A stretch of DNA of 64,000 nucleotides from Albula goreensis (GCA_022829145.1 CM040743.1:1052501-1116500), one strand, 5' to 3'. Positions 20,434-32,879 are shown, numbered from the stretch's first letter. The notes: a model not told the origin generated them from the sequence alone. Numbers and translations are program-made.

Positions 20434-23400
20434 CTGCAGGGCTCTGCTTTTGCCTCTGTAATCAATATCACTTTGTGAACATAGGGAAGAGCTGGACTGA
20501 AGCACAGAGTTACTGTAGAGAAAACTATGACGACCTGACCACCATATACGACCAACAGGAAATGGAGGCACTGATGGGAGTTGTAGGCAGTGGCTATGAG
20601 GGAGAGGCCTGGATAGGACTGAAGACTGAAGACACCTGGAAGTGGCGGTGGTCTCTGGCAGAAAGAGGATTCCACAGTGAGGGAGAGACTGAGTTTAGGA
20701 ACTGGGCCGGTGTGGAACCAAATGATTATCTAGGCATAGAGGACTGTGTGGAAATGTATAACACTGGACTATGGAATGATCTTCCCTGTGAGATGAGAAT
20801 TGCACAGTTTATCTGCTACGATGGTGAGAACTCCTGCCTGTTTATATCTCAATACACATGACAGTGGAGTCTGATTCAGAGAGAGTAACTCCTTTATCTC
20901 ATTACACACATAGCAGTGGAGTCTGATTCAGAGAGAGTAACTCCTTTATCTCATTACACACACAGCAGTGGAGTCTGATTCAGAGAGAGTAACTCCTTTA
21001 TCTCATTACACACACAGCAGTGGAGTCTGATTCAGAGAGAGTAACTCCTTTATCTCATTACACACACAGCAGTGGAGTCTGATTCAGAGAGAGTAACTCC
21101 TTTATCTCATTACACACACAGCAGTGGAGTCTGATTCAGAGAGAGTAACTCCTTTATCTCATTACACACACAGCAGTGGAGTCTGATTCGGAGAGAGCAA
21201 CTCCTTTATCTCATTACACACACAGCAGTGGAGTCGGATTCAGAGAGAGTAACTCCTTTATCTCATTACACACACAGCAGTGGAGTCTGATTCGAGAGAG
21301 CAACTCCTTTATCTCATTACACACAGCAGTGGAGTTTCAGAGAGAGTAACTCATCTCATCACACACAGCAGTGGAGTCTGATTCAGAGAGAGTAATATCA
21401 TTACACACACAGGAGTCTGATTCAGAGAGAGTAATATGGATGGATGGCTAGTTCTGCTGAGCTTTTTGGGTGGTGTTGTGGTGCTTCTGTTACTCTTTCT
21501 CCAGCATGTTTACAATCCTCTCACCCACTAAAATGTTGATTAAATATGGACCAATGGCATTACAGGATACTTAGGTCTGCATGACTCCTGGAATCAGAGA
21601 TTCATCCTTATTGATGAGTCTTGCAGAGTGATGACCTGTAAGGTTAAAGTTGCTGTGTCTTTACAGGAGATGCTGTTCAGAGATACATCCTGATTACAGA
21701 GCTTAAGACTTGGAGAGAGGCTCAGAGCTACTGCAGAGAGCATCACACAGACCTGGCCAGTGTGAGGAACCAGGCAGAGAACCAGGAGGTCATGGGAATG
21801 ATTGATTCAAACATTGATGGACGTGGGGCATGGATCGGCCTGTTCAGAAATCTCTGGAAGTGGTCAGACCAGAGCAGCTCCTCATACCCCTACTGGAGAT
21901 CAGGACAACCAGACAATGCTGAAGGGACTGAGAACTGTGCTGTAGTGAGTACTACTGATGCAGGGAGATGGAAGGATCTGGACTGTAATGAGGCGAAACC
22001 TTTCATCTGCTATGAAGGTGAGTGTTGGTGTCCTCCTGCTCCTAACCCTACTTTATTACAGACTTGGGCCAGTGGAATGATCAGGACTGTAGTAACACAT
22101 ACCCTTTCATCTGCTATGAAGGTGAGTTTTCCTGCTCCTAACCCTACTTTATTACAGACTTGTGTCCTCCTGCTCCTAACCCTACTTTATTACAGACTTG
22201 GGCCAGTGGAATGATTGAGTGTCGGTGTCCTCCTGCTCCTAACCCTACTTTATTACAGACTGTAATAACACATACCCTTTCATCTGCTATGAAGGTGAGT
22301 GTCGCTATGAAGGTGTCCTCCTGCTCCTAACCCTACTTTATTACAGACTTGGGCCAGTGGAATGATCAGGACTGTAGTAACACATACCCTTTCATCTGTC
22401 CTCCTGCTCCTAACCCTATGAAGGTGAGTGTTGCTATGTGTCCTCCTGCTCCTAACCCTACTTTATTACAGACTTGGGCCAGTGGAATGATCAGGACTGT
22501 AGTAACACATACCCTTTCATCTGCTATGAAGGTGAGTGTCGGTGTCCTCCTGCTCCTAACCCTACTTTATTACAGACTTGGGCCAGTGGAATGATCAGGA
22601 CTGTAGTAACACATACCCTTTCATCTGCTATGAAGGTGAGTCCATCAGTGTCCTGCTGCACCAGACAGGCAGTATCACTGCCTGATAGGGGAACTGCTCT
22701 GCCCGTGACCGCGGCGCCCTGCAAAGAGTGGTACGTTCAGCTGAACACACCACCAGAATACCCTTTCCCTCCCTGCAGGACACCTACACCAGGTGGGTGA
22801 GGATGAGAGCCCAAAACATACTGAGAGACACTTCACATTGTTCACTGATCAGACTGCCGAGGTCAGGCAGACGCCTCTGCAGTCGCATGGCCAAAACTGA
22901 AAGACTGAAGAGGAGTTTCTTTCCTCAGGCCATCTGGATCCTCAACACTCACTCTTCACTTTAACAAACTTCCACATATCTGAACACTTTGCAATACTGC
23001 ATATTGTCTGTTTGTTCTGCACTGCCACCTCACTGGCACACCAGGTCACTTTAACTGTAAATACTGATAGTTTTGGTAAAATTGTATGTATATTGTATAT
23101 TATTTGTATATATATTAGCACAAGCAATTGTATTTATTTTGCACGAGTAATTTTATTTATTTTTATTTGACTCCTTTTATCTCATGTTCTAATTCCCTTC
23201 ATTTCATTTTTTATTTGAGCATGTGACAAATAAAGAACCTTGATCTCATGTTCTCACAGAGGGATCATCAGGAGCTCTGAACATCCCTGTCATTTCATTG
23301 CATGTTTTACAGAGGGAAAAGTTGTGCCTCTGAGGGATCAGTGACAAATCTGCAAAGAACCTTCTGCACAGAGGGAACAGGAGCTCTGCACAGAGGGATC

Positions 23401-26400
23401 AGTTCAGTTCAGTTCAGGAGCTCTGCACAGAAGGATCAGTTCAGGTGCAGAGGATCAGATCAGGAGCTCTGCACAGAGGGAACAGTTCAGGAGCTCTGCA
23501 CAGAGGGATCAGTTCAGGTTGCAGAGGGAAAATTCAGCTCTGCACAGAGGGATCAGTTCAGGAGATCTGCACAGAGGGAACAGTTCAGGAGCTCTGCACA
23601 GAGGGATCAGTTCAGGAGCTCTGCACAGAGGGAACAGTTCAGGAGCTCTGCACAGAGGGAACAGTTCAGGAGCTCTGCACAGAGGGAACAGTTCAGGAGC
23701 TCTGCACAGAGGGAACAGTTCAGGCTCTATGGGTGCACAGTCGCTGATGGGTACTGAGAATACTGACCACCACTGGGTACCACTGGAACATCTGCCTCCT
23801 GCATGAGAAAGTGTCCTACTTCAATTTTTTCTTGTTGACTCTGCTGCCAGAATGGTAAAAAAGGAAAAAATTGGAGCAAATGACAATAATGAATTTTACT
23901 TACATGAATGGTACTCTAATAAAAATGGGTGAGTAAACCAGAAGGTGAGAAAACCTTAGCTAGTAGTTTCACAGATGCAAACTACATTAGGGACCTGGTT
24001 TGAGCCAAACTGAATGTTCCTAATTAACTGTTACCAATAAAAAATGACATCAGTGTGGATCATGGTGAGCAGGGATAGATACAGAAAAAGTTTGTGTACC
24101 CCTTTTACAGGTGTTAGAAATTAAAGGTATGTCACTCTATCATTTTAAATTAATTTTCATTCTTCTTTTCTTCTTCCTCTCTCTCCAGACAATCTGGTCC
24201 TGGTGCATCAGAATAAGAGCTGGGATGAGGCCCTGAGCTACTGCAGACAGCACTATGGAGACCTGGTCTCCGTGTCCACAGAGCAGCTCCAGCACTGGGT
24301 GGAGTTTATGGCTCAGAACGCCTCCACAGCTCACGTGTGGCTGGGCCTGCGCTACTCCTGTGCCCTGCACTTCTGGGTTTGGGTCAGTGGGGAAGAAGGC
24401 CAGTACCAGAACTGGGCCCCAGGGAACGAGATTGGGGAGTGTGGGCACAGGGGCGCAGTAGAATCTGGAGGGGGGCAACAGTGGGTCAGTCTGCCCAAGA
24501 CTGAGAGGCTCAACTTCATCTGCATCAAATGTGGGGGTGAGTCTGAGGCAACACCCCAAAACTACACCCTGATACACATCTATACACACTCTGTACATCA
24601 GTAATACTACAGTAACACACACCCTGATACACATCTATACACACTCTGTACATCAGTAATACTATAGTAACACACACCCTGATACACATCTATACACACT
24701 CTGCACATCAGTAATACTATAGTAACACACCCTGATACACATCTATACACACTCTGTACATCAGTAATACTATAGTAACACACACCCTGATACACATCTA
24801 TACACACTCTGTACATCAGTAATAGTATAGTAACACACACCCTGATACACATCTATACACACTCTGTACATCAGTAATAGTATAGTAACACACACTCTGA
24901 TACACATCTATACACACTCTGTACATCAGTAATACTATAGTAACACACCCTGTACATCAGTAATACTATAGTAACACACCCTGATAAACATCTATACACA
25001 CTCTGTACATCAGTAATACTATAGTAACACACCCTGATACACATCTATACACACTCTGTACATCAGTAATACTATAGTAACACACCTGATACACATCTAT
25101 ACACACTCTGTACATCAGTAATACTACAGTAACACACCCTGATAAACATCTATACACACTCTGTACATCAGTAATACTATAGTAACACACCCTGATAAAC
25201 ATCTATACACACTCTGTACATCAGTAATACTATAGTAACACATAGCCTGATACACATCTATACACACTCTGTACATCAGTAATACTATAGTAACACACAC
25301 CCTGATACACATCTATACACACTCTGTACATCAGTAATACTATAGTAACACACCCTGATAAACATCTATACACACTCTGTACATCAGTAATACTATAGTA
25401 ACACACTCTGATAAACATCTATACACACTCTGTACATCAGTAATACTATAGTAACACACACCCTGATACACATCTATACACACTCTGTACATCAGTGACA
25501 CTTCAGTAACACACCCTGATACACATCTATACACACTCTGTACATCAGTGATACTATAGTAACACACACCCTGATACACATCTATACACACTCTGTACAT
25601 CAGTAATACTATAGTAACACACTCTGATAAACATCTATACACACTCTGCACATCAGTAATACTATAGTAACACACACTGATAAACATCTATACACACTCT
25701 GCACATCAGTAATACTATAGTAACACACCCTGATACACATCTATACACACTCTGTACATCAGTAATACTATAGTAACACACACCCTGATACACATCTACA
25801 CACACTCTGCACATCAGGAATACTATAGTGACACACACCCTGATACACATCTGTACACACTTTGTACATCAGTAATATTATAGTAAAACACACCCTGGTA
25901 CACATCTACACACACTCTGTACATCAGTAATACTATAGTAACACACTCTGATACACATCTATACACACTTTGTACATCAGTAATGTTTTGGTAAAACACA
26001 CCCTGGTACACATCTACACACACTCTGTACATCAGTAATACTATAGTAACACACCCTGATACACATCTATACACACTCTGTACATCAGTAATACTACAGT
26101 AACACACACCCTGGTACACATCTACACACACTCTGCACATCAGGAATACTATAGTAACACACCCTGATAAACATCTATACACACTTTGTACATCAGTAAT
26201 ACTATTGTGACACATACCCTGAGAAACATCTATACACACTCTGTTCATGCTTAATGCAATCAGTGTGTATGTGTGTGTGTGTGTGTGTGTGTGAGACATT
26301 TAGGTGGCGTGTGTTACCCAGTGAAGAAGAAACACGTATTGCGGGTTGAGCTGGAAACCCCCTCAGCTCTGAATATGAATGATCCTGCAGTTGGTGAAGC

Positions 26401-27368
26401 CATCTTACAGCAGGTGAGAGAGAGAAAATGCCACTCACAGACTTTCCACACCATCACCATTTCTTTAATCTGGATGAAATTCTGCATCAGATATTTAAAT
26501 CTCATCAACCTCTCCAGCACTGTGTAGCTTCTATGCCTGGTTGCTCCCACACTCACCTTTGACTACCCAAACACAGTAGTTACGCTTTCTACATTATTAG
26601 TGTTTTCCCTCATTTTCCTATCTGAATTGAACAATGTCATCACCCATCACACAGCTTTCAAACTTCCTGTGTTTGCATCAGTAGCCATGCTAACACTGAT
26701 ATTACTATCTAACTGCAGGGTTTTTGCATCAGTATTAAGGCTGGCCATGCTAGTGCTAATACTTCATTTTGCGGCAGGGTTTTTGAATCAGGAGCCATGC
26801 TAATGCTAATATTACAGTTAGTTGCAGGGTTTTTGCATCAGTAGCCATGCTAATGCGCCATGCTTGCGATAATATTACATTTCGTTGCAGGGTGTTTGCA
26901 TCTGTAGGCATGCTAGTGCTAATATTACATTTAGCTGCAGGGTTTTGAATCAGTAGCCATGCTAGCAGTAATATTACATTTACCTGAAGGGTGTTTGAAT
27001 CAGTAGCCATGCTCGTGCTAATATTACATTTAGCTGCAGGTTAGTGCCAGCACCTTTTAGCTGGATGATTTCTAATGTTTAATTAAAATGTAAATGTCAA
27101 TATGAAATATTATTTTTTAATTAAAATTCAAAGTGAAAATGTGTAAAATGAACTGTAGGTGACCCAAAGTTACAGTTTGTGATGATATTCTCAGGAGAAG
27201 AGTGTTTGTGTGTTTCTGTCTCAGATGACGATGAAACTGGCTGAGGATGGGATTACTGGAGTTAAACTCAGATGGAGAAAGCAGCCAGATGGAGAGACTT
27301 TCCACCAAAAGGAGGAGGAGGAGCAGAAAGAGGAGGAGAAAGAGGAGTGTAAGAAGCTGGAGGTGTGA
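19983..27368 (+). CDS. Gene B: secreted three-CTLD C-type lectin (macrophage mannose receptor-like / CLEC20A-like)
   Basis: Exons: 19966-20019 (leader, ATG at 19983), 20440-20823 (CTLD1), 21667-22017 (CTLD2), 24189-24536 (CTLD3), 26304-26413 and 27225-27368 (tail). The sum is 1374 nt, in frame, giving 457 aa without micro-exons. The leader [19 protein letters not shown] is a good signal peptide. CTLD1 has WIGL, EPN and WND, the pattern linked to Ca2+-dependent mannose-type binding. CTLD2 has QPD and WKD. CTLD3 lacks a Ca2+ motif. The tail is Lys/Glu-rich with no transmembrane segment. Every exon is open, so this is the best candidate for a working gene here. It mirrors gene A in exon order and intron repeats. 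Confidence 0.88.
20125..20300 (+). repeat. Imperfect (TG)n-rich block
   Basis: TG runs are broken by GCCTGCACG. It lies in the second intron of gene B. Confidence 0.9.
20386..20431 (+). repeat. (TG)n tract abutting the CTLD1 acceptor
   Basis: About 23 TG units end 8 nt before the acceptor AG (TTCTGCAG). The usual pyrimidine tract is replaced by TG. Confidence 0.97.
20440..20823 (+). CDS. Gene B CTLD1 exon
   Basis: 384 nt, phase 1 at both ends. It encodes [32 protein letters not shown] and FICYDG. It is the only CTLD1 in the window with the full EPN plus WND pair. Confidence 0.92.
20860..21435 (+). repeat. 52-bp minisatellite, about 11 units
   Basis: Reverse orientation of the 6341, 35178 and 43868 arrays, and in the same place: directly after the CTLD1 donor. 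Confidence 0.96.
21667..22017 (+). CDS. Gene B CTLD2 exon
   Basis: 351 nt, phase 1 at both ends. It encodes [22 protein letters not shown], a QPD motif, RWKDLDC and PFICYEG. Confidence 0.92.
22018..22635 (+). repeat. Degenerate 104-bp micro-exon array, three intact cassettes
   Basis: Intact 60-nt phase-1 micro-exons lie at 22062-22121, 22472-22531 and 22576-22635, each with a TTATTACAG acceptor and GTGAGT donor. Intervening units are rearranged: one stops at GGAATGATTGAGTG, one lacks its first half, and one has TAACCCTATGAAG fused in. The intron after CTLD2 is again 44 nt. This is the mirror of the gene A array. Confidence 0.85.
22640..23254 (+). mobile_element. LINE 3' end fragment (CR1/L2-like, tentative)
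   Basis: An open stretch resembling the C-terminus of a fish LINE polyprotein ([18 protein letters not shown], stop near 22963) is followed by a 3' UTR ending ACAAATAAAGAACCTTGATC. It is 5' truncated and lies in the CTLD2-CTLD3 intron of gene B. Confidence 0.55.
23260..23735 (+). repeat. 27-bp minisatellite, about 17 units
   Basis: Core CAGGAGCTCTGCACAGAGGG. Because 27 is divisible by three, it keeps open frames; these are not genes. It lies in the CTLD2-CTLD3 intron. Confidence 0.95.
24189..24536 (+). CDS. Gene B CTLD3 exon
   Basis: 348 nt, acceptor CTCTCTCCAG, phase 1 at both ends. It encodes [34 protein letters not shown] and FICIKC. No Ca2+ motif is present, as in gene A. Confidence 0.92.
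24555..26245 (+). repeat. 55-bp minisatellite, about 31 units
   Basis: The largest copy of the array that follows the CTLD3 donor. Units vary by small deletions (53-55 bp). It is open on the minus strand, giving repeated [17 protein letters not shown]-type false ORFs. Confidence 0.97.
26304..26413 (+). CDS. Gene B first tail exon
   Basis: 110 nt, phase 1 to 0. It encodes [17 protein letters not shown] then [12 protein letters not shown]. The acceptor ACATTTAG follows a (TG)n tract at about 26266-26293. The donor is CAG|GTGAGA. Confidence 0.88.
26685..27040 (+). repeat. About 50-bp minisatellite in gene B last intron
   Basis: Units share CATCAGTAGCCATGCTAATG and ATTACATTTAGCTGCAGGG. It is the mirror of 2700-2890. 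Confidence 0.85.
27225..27368 (+). CDS. Gene B last exon, charged tail
   Basis: 144 nt from the acceptor TTTCTGTCTCAG to TGA. It encodes [28 protein letters not shown], then a Glu/Lys-rich run ending CKKLEV. A possible polyadenylation signal AATAAA is at 27636-27641. Confidence 0.88.
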   Translation: MTMKLAEDGITGVKLRWRKQPDGETFHQKEEEEQKEEEKEECKKLEV

Positions 27369-27641
27369 CTGTGTGCACCCCTGAGTCTCTCAGTTTATCT
27401 CTTTAAGAAGAGTCACTCTACATCACTCAAATGCTCTAATATGTGTGTGAAGTCTAACAGTAACACTGTGATATTTATTGCAGGTAAAGCACATCCCTGT
27501 AGAATGATCCAATCAATGATATATTCTTCTGTTGAGTATAAATTATCTTACCATTCATCTGTTCAAAAATGTCTTAGATGTAGTTTAAACTCATTATGTG
27601 TAGTTTCCCATTTTTTAGTATTTAGCCAAGAGGAAAATAAA

Positions 27642-28977
27642 GAAAAAATGAGATCTGAAACAAAAACTGAAATATCTGATCTATTAGATAAGAAATGTAA
27701 AATTGCAGTTTTCGTACAGACCGCATCTGTATTTGTTCTGTGAAAATTGTGTAAAAATAGGCCCCTCTTGCTGTGTAAATGCAAACCTTGAGTTCATTTC
27801 ACCAGCAATTTAATCAGGATTACTGTGAGTCTTGTCAGTTCCTGAAAATATTTTCTTTTCAGTGACCTGCTGTCTTTGGCTTCTTTTGTGCAGTTATTGT
27901 GGGTGAAGACAGGGTGTAGCAAGTTACATGAATAAAAAAACAGACAAAATCTTCCACCTTTATTCTGAGATTCTGTGTAGGAATTGAAGCCTGATCTGGA
28001 CAGTTTACTTTGCACGCATGTCACCCCTGCCACCTTTGTAAAACAAACAAATCAAACAACATGTCTTTGAAACAGCACAAAATATGATTGTTTTCAAAGG
28101 CAAATTATTGTAGAGGATCTTAAGTATATAAAAGGCCGAGTTAATTCTGACTGAGTGATGAATTAATCCAGCCATGGTTTGGACACGTTTCTGCACACAT
28201 CTCTGCACGTCTCTGCATGTCTCTGCACATGTTTCTGTACACGCCTCTGCAATGATTGGGTGTATTCTGTGGTTTGCCGTATGTACTGACGAAAGATCAG
28301 CACAAAATGGAAGACTAAGCCTTCATGTGATAAGAATACACTCAGTTAACATGTTGTTAATCATTTTTTTTTTTTTCTTGCAGGAGGGAGGGGCAGGTTT
28401 GTGAGTGTGTAGGCCTGTATAAGTTATAAGCACAGATATTAGAGCTTAAAACTCAAGTATCTGCATAGTTCATAAGCACAGATATTGCTATTATGCCGGG
28501 GACCAATTCCATTGTGTATTAAAAGCAAAACAAATGTATCCTAGACGTAAAAACATCAAACACAGTCAGATCATTTTTAACATGGTCACCACATTCCAGA
28601 AGTCATTTCGGGGTAAGTATTGTGTCTCCCCAAAACTCTGACTGAGTCCAGCCAATGAAAAGGACATCAGGGTGCTGTTGACTCCACCCATGATGCACCT
28701 CTGGTTTCCTTTAAAGTTTCCTGGTCCTGTATTTTGTGTGGGGTTTGTGCATCCTAGTAATATGTTACAGCGCTGGTTCATTAGCATGACTGAATCAATG
28801 TGCCACACCCACTCAAACAGCTGTTTATGTCGATGTGAGAGAAAGCGTTCCAGGAACAAAGGTGGACATAACATAAATTATGAATCATAAATGAATAAAA
28901 TATGTCTATATGATTATCATTTTTAAATTGTTACAAAACATAGATGATCAGGGATGATTTCACATTGAAACCGAAAT
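27642..28977. other. Intergenic; no gene recognised
   Basis: Mostly unique. About 27855-27935 is similar to 40095-40175 (TTTTCAGTGACCTGCT and a nearby ATGAATAAA). A short TCTGCACGTC-type imperfect repeat lies at 28185-28250. Confidence 0.4.
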
Positions 28978-31900
28978 GACAGAATGGGGCTGAGAGTGTG
29001 AAGGGCAGCAGGGTGTGACAGAATGGGGCTGAGAGTGTGAAAGGGCAGCAGGGTGTGACAGAATGGGGCTGAGAGTGTGAAAGGGCAGCAGGGTGTGACA
29101 GAATGGGGCTGAGAGTGTGAAAGGGCAGCGGGGTGTGACAGAATGGGGCTGAGATGTGAAAGGGCAGCAGGGTGTGACAGAATGGGGCTGAGAGTGTGAA
29201 AGGGCAGCAGGGTGTGACAGAATGGGGCTGAGAGTGTGAAAGGGCAGCAGGGTGTGACAGAATGGGGCTGAGAGTGTGAAAGGGCAGCAGGGTGTGACAG
29301 AATGGGGCTGAGAGAGACAGAATGGGGCTGAGAGTGTGAAAGGGCAGCAGGGTGTGACAGAATGGGGCTGAGAGAGTGAAAGGGCAGCAGGGTGTGACAG
29401 AATGGGGCTGAGAGTGTGAAGGGCAGCAGGGTGTGACAGAATGGGGCTGAGAGTGTGAAAGGGCAGCAGCAGAATGGTGTGACAGAATGGGGCTGAGAGT
29501 GAAAGGGCAGCAGGGTGTGACAGAATGGGGCTGAGAGTGAGGGCAGCAGGGTGTGAAAGGGCAGCAGGGTGTGACAGAATGGGGCTGAGAGTGTGTGAAA
29601 GGGCAGCAGGGTGTGACAGAATGGGGCTGAGAGTGTGAAGGGCAGCAGGGTGTGACAGAATGGGGCTGAGAGTGTGAAGGGCAGCAGGGTGTGACAGAAT
29701 GGGGCTGAGAGTGTGAAGGGCAGCAGGGTGTGACAGAATGGGGCTGAGAGTGTGAAAGGGCAGCAGGGTGTGACAGAATGGGGCTGAGAGTGTGAAAGGG
29801 CAGCAGGGTGTGACAGAATGGGGCTGAGAGTGTGAAGGGCAGCAGGGTGTGACAGAATGGGGCTGAGAGTGTGAAGGGCAGCAGGGTGTGACAGAATGGG
29901 GCTGAGAGTGTGAAAGGGCAGCAGGGTGTGACAGAATGGGGCTGAGAGTGTGAAGGGCAGCAGGGTGTGACAGAATGGGGCTGAGAGTGTGAAAGGGCAG
30001 CAGGGTGTGACAGAATGGGGCTGAGAGTGTGAAAGGCAGCAGGGTGTGACAGAATGGGGCTGAGAGTGTGAAAGGGCAGCAGGGTGTGACAGAATGGGGC
30101 TGAGAGTGGGAATGGGGCTGAGAGTGTGAAAGGGCAGCAGGGTGTGACAGAATGGGGCTGAGAGTGTGAAAGGGCAGCAGGGTGTGACAGAATGGGGCTG
30201 AGAGTGTGAAAGGGCAGCAGGGTGTGACAGAATGGGGCTGAGAGGGTGAAGGGCAGCAGGGTGTGACAGAATGGGGCTGAGAGTGTGAAAGGGCAGCAGG
30301 GTGTGACAGAATGGGGCTGAGAGTGAAAGGGCAGCAGGGTGTGACAGAATGGGGCTGAGAGTGTGAAGGGCAGCAGGGTGTGACAGAATGGGGCTGAGAG
30401 TGTGAAAGGGCAGCAGGGTGTGACAGAATGGGGCTGAGAGTGTGAAAGGGCAGCAGGGTGTGACAGAATGGGGCTGAGAGTGTGAAAGGGCAGCAGGGTG
30501 TGACAGAATGGGAGAGTGTGAAAGGGCAGCAGGGTGTGACAGAATGGGGCTGAGAGGGAAGGGCAGCAGGGTGTGACAGAATGGGGCTGAGAGTGTGAAG
30601 GGCAGCAGGGTGTGACAGAATGGGGCTGAGAGTGAAAGGGCAGCAGGGTGTGACAGAATGGGGCTGAGAGTGTGAAGGGCAGCAGGGTGTGACAGAATGG
30701 GGCTGAGAGTGTGAAGGGCAGCAGGGTGTGACAGAATGGGGCTGAGAGTGTGAAAGGGCAGCAGGGTGTGACAGAATGGGGCTGAGAGTGTGAAAGGGCA
30801 GCAGGGTGTGACAGAATGGGGCTGAGAGTGTGAAAGGGCAGCAGGTGTGACAGAATGGGGCTGAGAGTGTGAATGGGGCTGAGAGTGTGACAGAATGGGG
30901 CTGAGAGCAAGGGCAGCAGGGTGTGACAGAATGGGGCTGAGAGTGTGAAAGGGCAGCAGGGTGTGACAGAATGGGGCTGAGAGTGTGAAAGGGCAGCAGG
31001 GTGTGACAGAATGGGGCTGAGAGTGTGAAAGGGCAGCAGGGTGTGACAGAATGGGGCTGAGAGTGTGAAAGGGCAGCAGGGTGTGACAGAATGGGGCTGA
31101 GAGTGTGAAAGGGCAGCAGGGTGTGACAGAATGGGGCTGAGAGGCAGCAGGGTGTGACAGAATGGGGCTGAGATAGTGAAAGGGCAGCAGGGTGTGACAG
31201 AATGGGGCTGAGAGTGAAGGGCAGCAGGGTGTGACAGAATGGGGCTGAGAGTGTGAAGGGCAGCAGGGTGTGGGGCTGACAGAATGGGGCTGAGAGTGTG
31301 AAAGGGCAGCAGGTGTGACAGAATGGGGCTGAGAGTGTGAAAGGGCAGCAGGGTGTGACAGAATGGGGCTGAGAGTGTGAAGGGCAGCAGGGTGTGACAG
31401 AATGGGGCTGAGAGTGTGAAGGGCAGCAGGGTGTGACAGAATGGGGCTGAGAGTGTGAAAGGGCAGCAGGGTGTGACAGAATGGGGCTGAGAGAAAGGGC
31501 AGCAGGGTGTGACAGAATGGGGCTGAGAGTGTGAAAGGGCAGCAGGGTGTGACAGAATGGGGCTGAGAGTGTGAAGGGCAGCAGGGTGTGACAGAATGGG
31601 GCTGAGAGTGTGAAAGGGCAGCAGGGTGTGACAGAATGGGGCTGAGAGTGTGAAAGGGCAGCAGGGTGTGACAGAATGGGGCTGAGAGTGTGAAAGGGCA
31701 GCAGGGTGTGACAGAATGGGGCTGAGAGTGTGAAAGGGCAGCAGGGTGTGACAGAATGGGGCTGAGAGTGTGAAAGGGCAGCAGGGTGTGACAGAATGGG
31801 GCTGAGAGTGTGAAAGGGCAGCAGGGTGTGACAGAATGGGGCTGAGAGTGTGAAGGGCAGCAGGGTGTGACAGAATGGGGCTGAGAGTGTGAAGGGCAGC

Positions 31901-32323
31901 AGGGTGTGACAGAATGGGGCTGAGAGTGTGAAAGGGCAGCAGGGTGTGACAGAATGGGGCTGAGAGTGTGAAAGGGCAGCAGGGGGTGTGACAGAATGGG
32001 GCTGAGAGTGTGAAAGGGCAGCAGGGTGTGACAGAATGGGGCTGAGAGCGTGAAAGGGCAGCAGGGTGTGACAGAATGGGGCTGAGAGTGTGAAAGGGCA
32101 GCAGGGTGTGACAGAATGGGGCTGAGAGTGTGAAAGGGCAGCAGGGTGTGACAGAATGGGGCTGAGAGTGTGAAGGGCAGCAGGGTGTGACAGAATGGGG
32201 CTGAGAGTGTGTGAAGAATGGGGCAGCAGGTGTGACAGAATGGGGCTGAGAGTGTGAAAGGGCAGCAGGGTGTGACAGAATGGGGCTGAGAGTGTGAAGG
32301 GCAGCAGGGTGTGACAGAATGGG
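28978..32323 (-). repeat. 40-bp satellite, about 84 units
   Basis: Units of 40 or 39 bp with core GGGCTGAGAGTGTGAAAGGG. The unit has no stop codon in any minus frame, so two overlapping ORFs of over 1100 codons arise (28923-32348 and 28931-32332). They have no start context, domain or splice logic and are not accepted as genes. It separates genes B and C. Confidence 0.98.
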
Positions 32324-32639
32324 GCTTTTCACACGGGGAAGGAGTCACAGGTCACACAGAAACACCCAGTGGGATAATTACCTCATTCCCACTCAATAAA
32401 ATCATTCTACATCATTATTATTTAGTAAATGCATAACAGACACAAACTAAAAATGTTTAGTAGAGATTAATCTAAAGACACACTTCCTTCTCCAAGTACA
32501 GAGCACCCAAAAACATGGAGGGTAACGGTCTGTTTTAACCCAGGGGGCTAAAAAATGGGAGTGTAACCCATTAATATTTAAACTATATATTATTAAAATG
32601 CATGGACAGGGTTTACTTTGCATTCTGAAATAAGATGTG

Positions 32640-32750
32640 AGTTTCTACACAGGTGAGACTCAAACTTAAGTAAAGATGAAAGATCTGGTTCTGAGCCCAG
32701 AGGTCCAGTGGATCCAGGAGGGAAGCTGCAGATTTACTGGGATTAGAATC
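32640..32750 (-). other. Gene C candidate terminal exon
   Basis: The acceptor TGTTTTCTCTCCAG on minus gives an exon beginning at 32750 and reading toward lower coordinates. It is homologous to 465 and 12743 on plus. Gene C already has its stop at 33380-33382, so this would be 3' UTR. No AATAAA was seen before the satellite. Confidence 0.4.
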
Positions 32751-32774
32751 CTGGAGAGAAAACAGACACAACGT

Positions 32775-32826
<52 letters not shown>
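32775..32826. repeat. (TG)n microsatellite
   Basis: Pure TG on plus between the terminal exon copy and the 55-bp array. Confidence 0.97.
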
Positions 32827-32828
<2 letters not shown>

Positions 32829-32879
32829 GTCCTCTATATGTGTGTCTCAACATAACAACACATGAATTACTACAGTATT

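Noticed and set aside
24607-26299. Serial ORFs reading [14 protein letters not shown]-type repeats
   Set aside because: They fall wholly inside the 55-bp minisatellite, on the strand opposite to gene B.
28923-32348. Two ORFs above 1100 codons on minus
   Set aside because: They are products of a stop-free 40-bp satellite unit. There is no domain or signal, and the two frames overlap fully.
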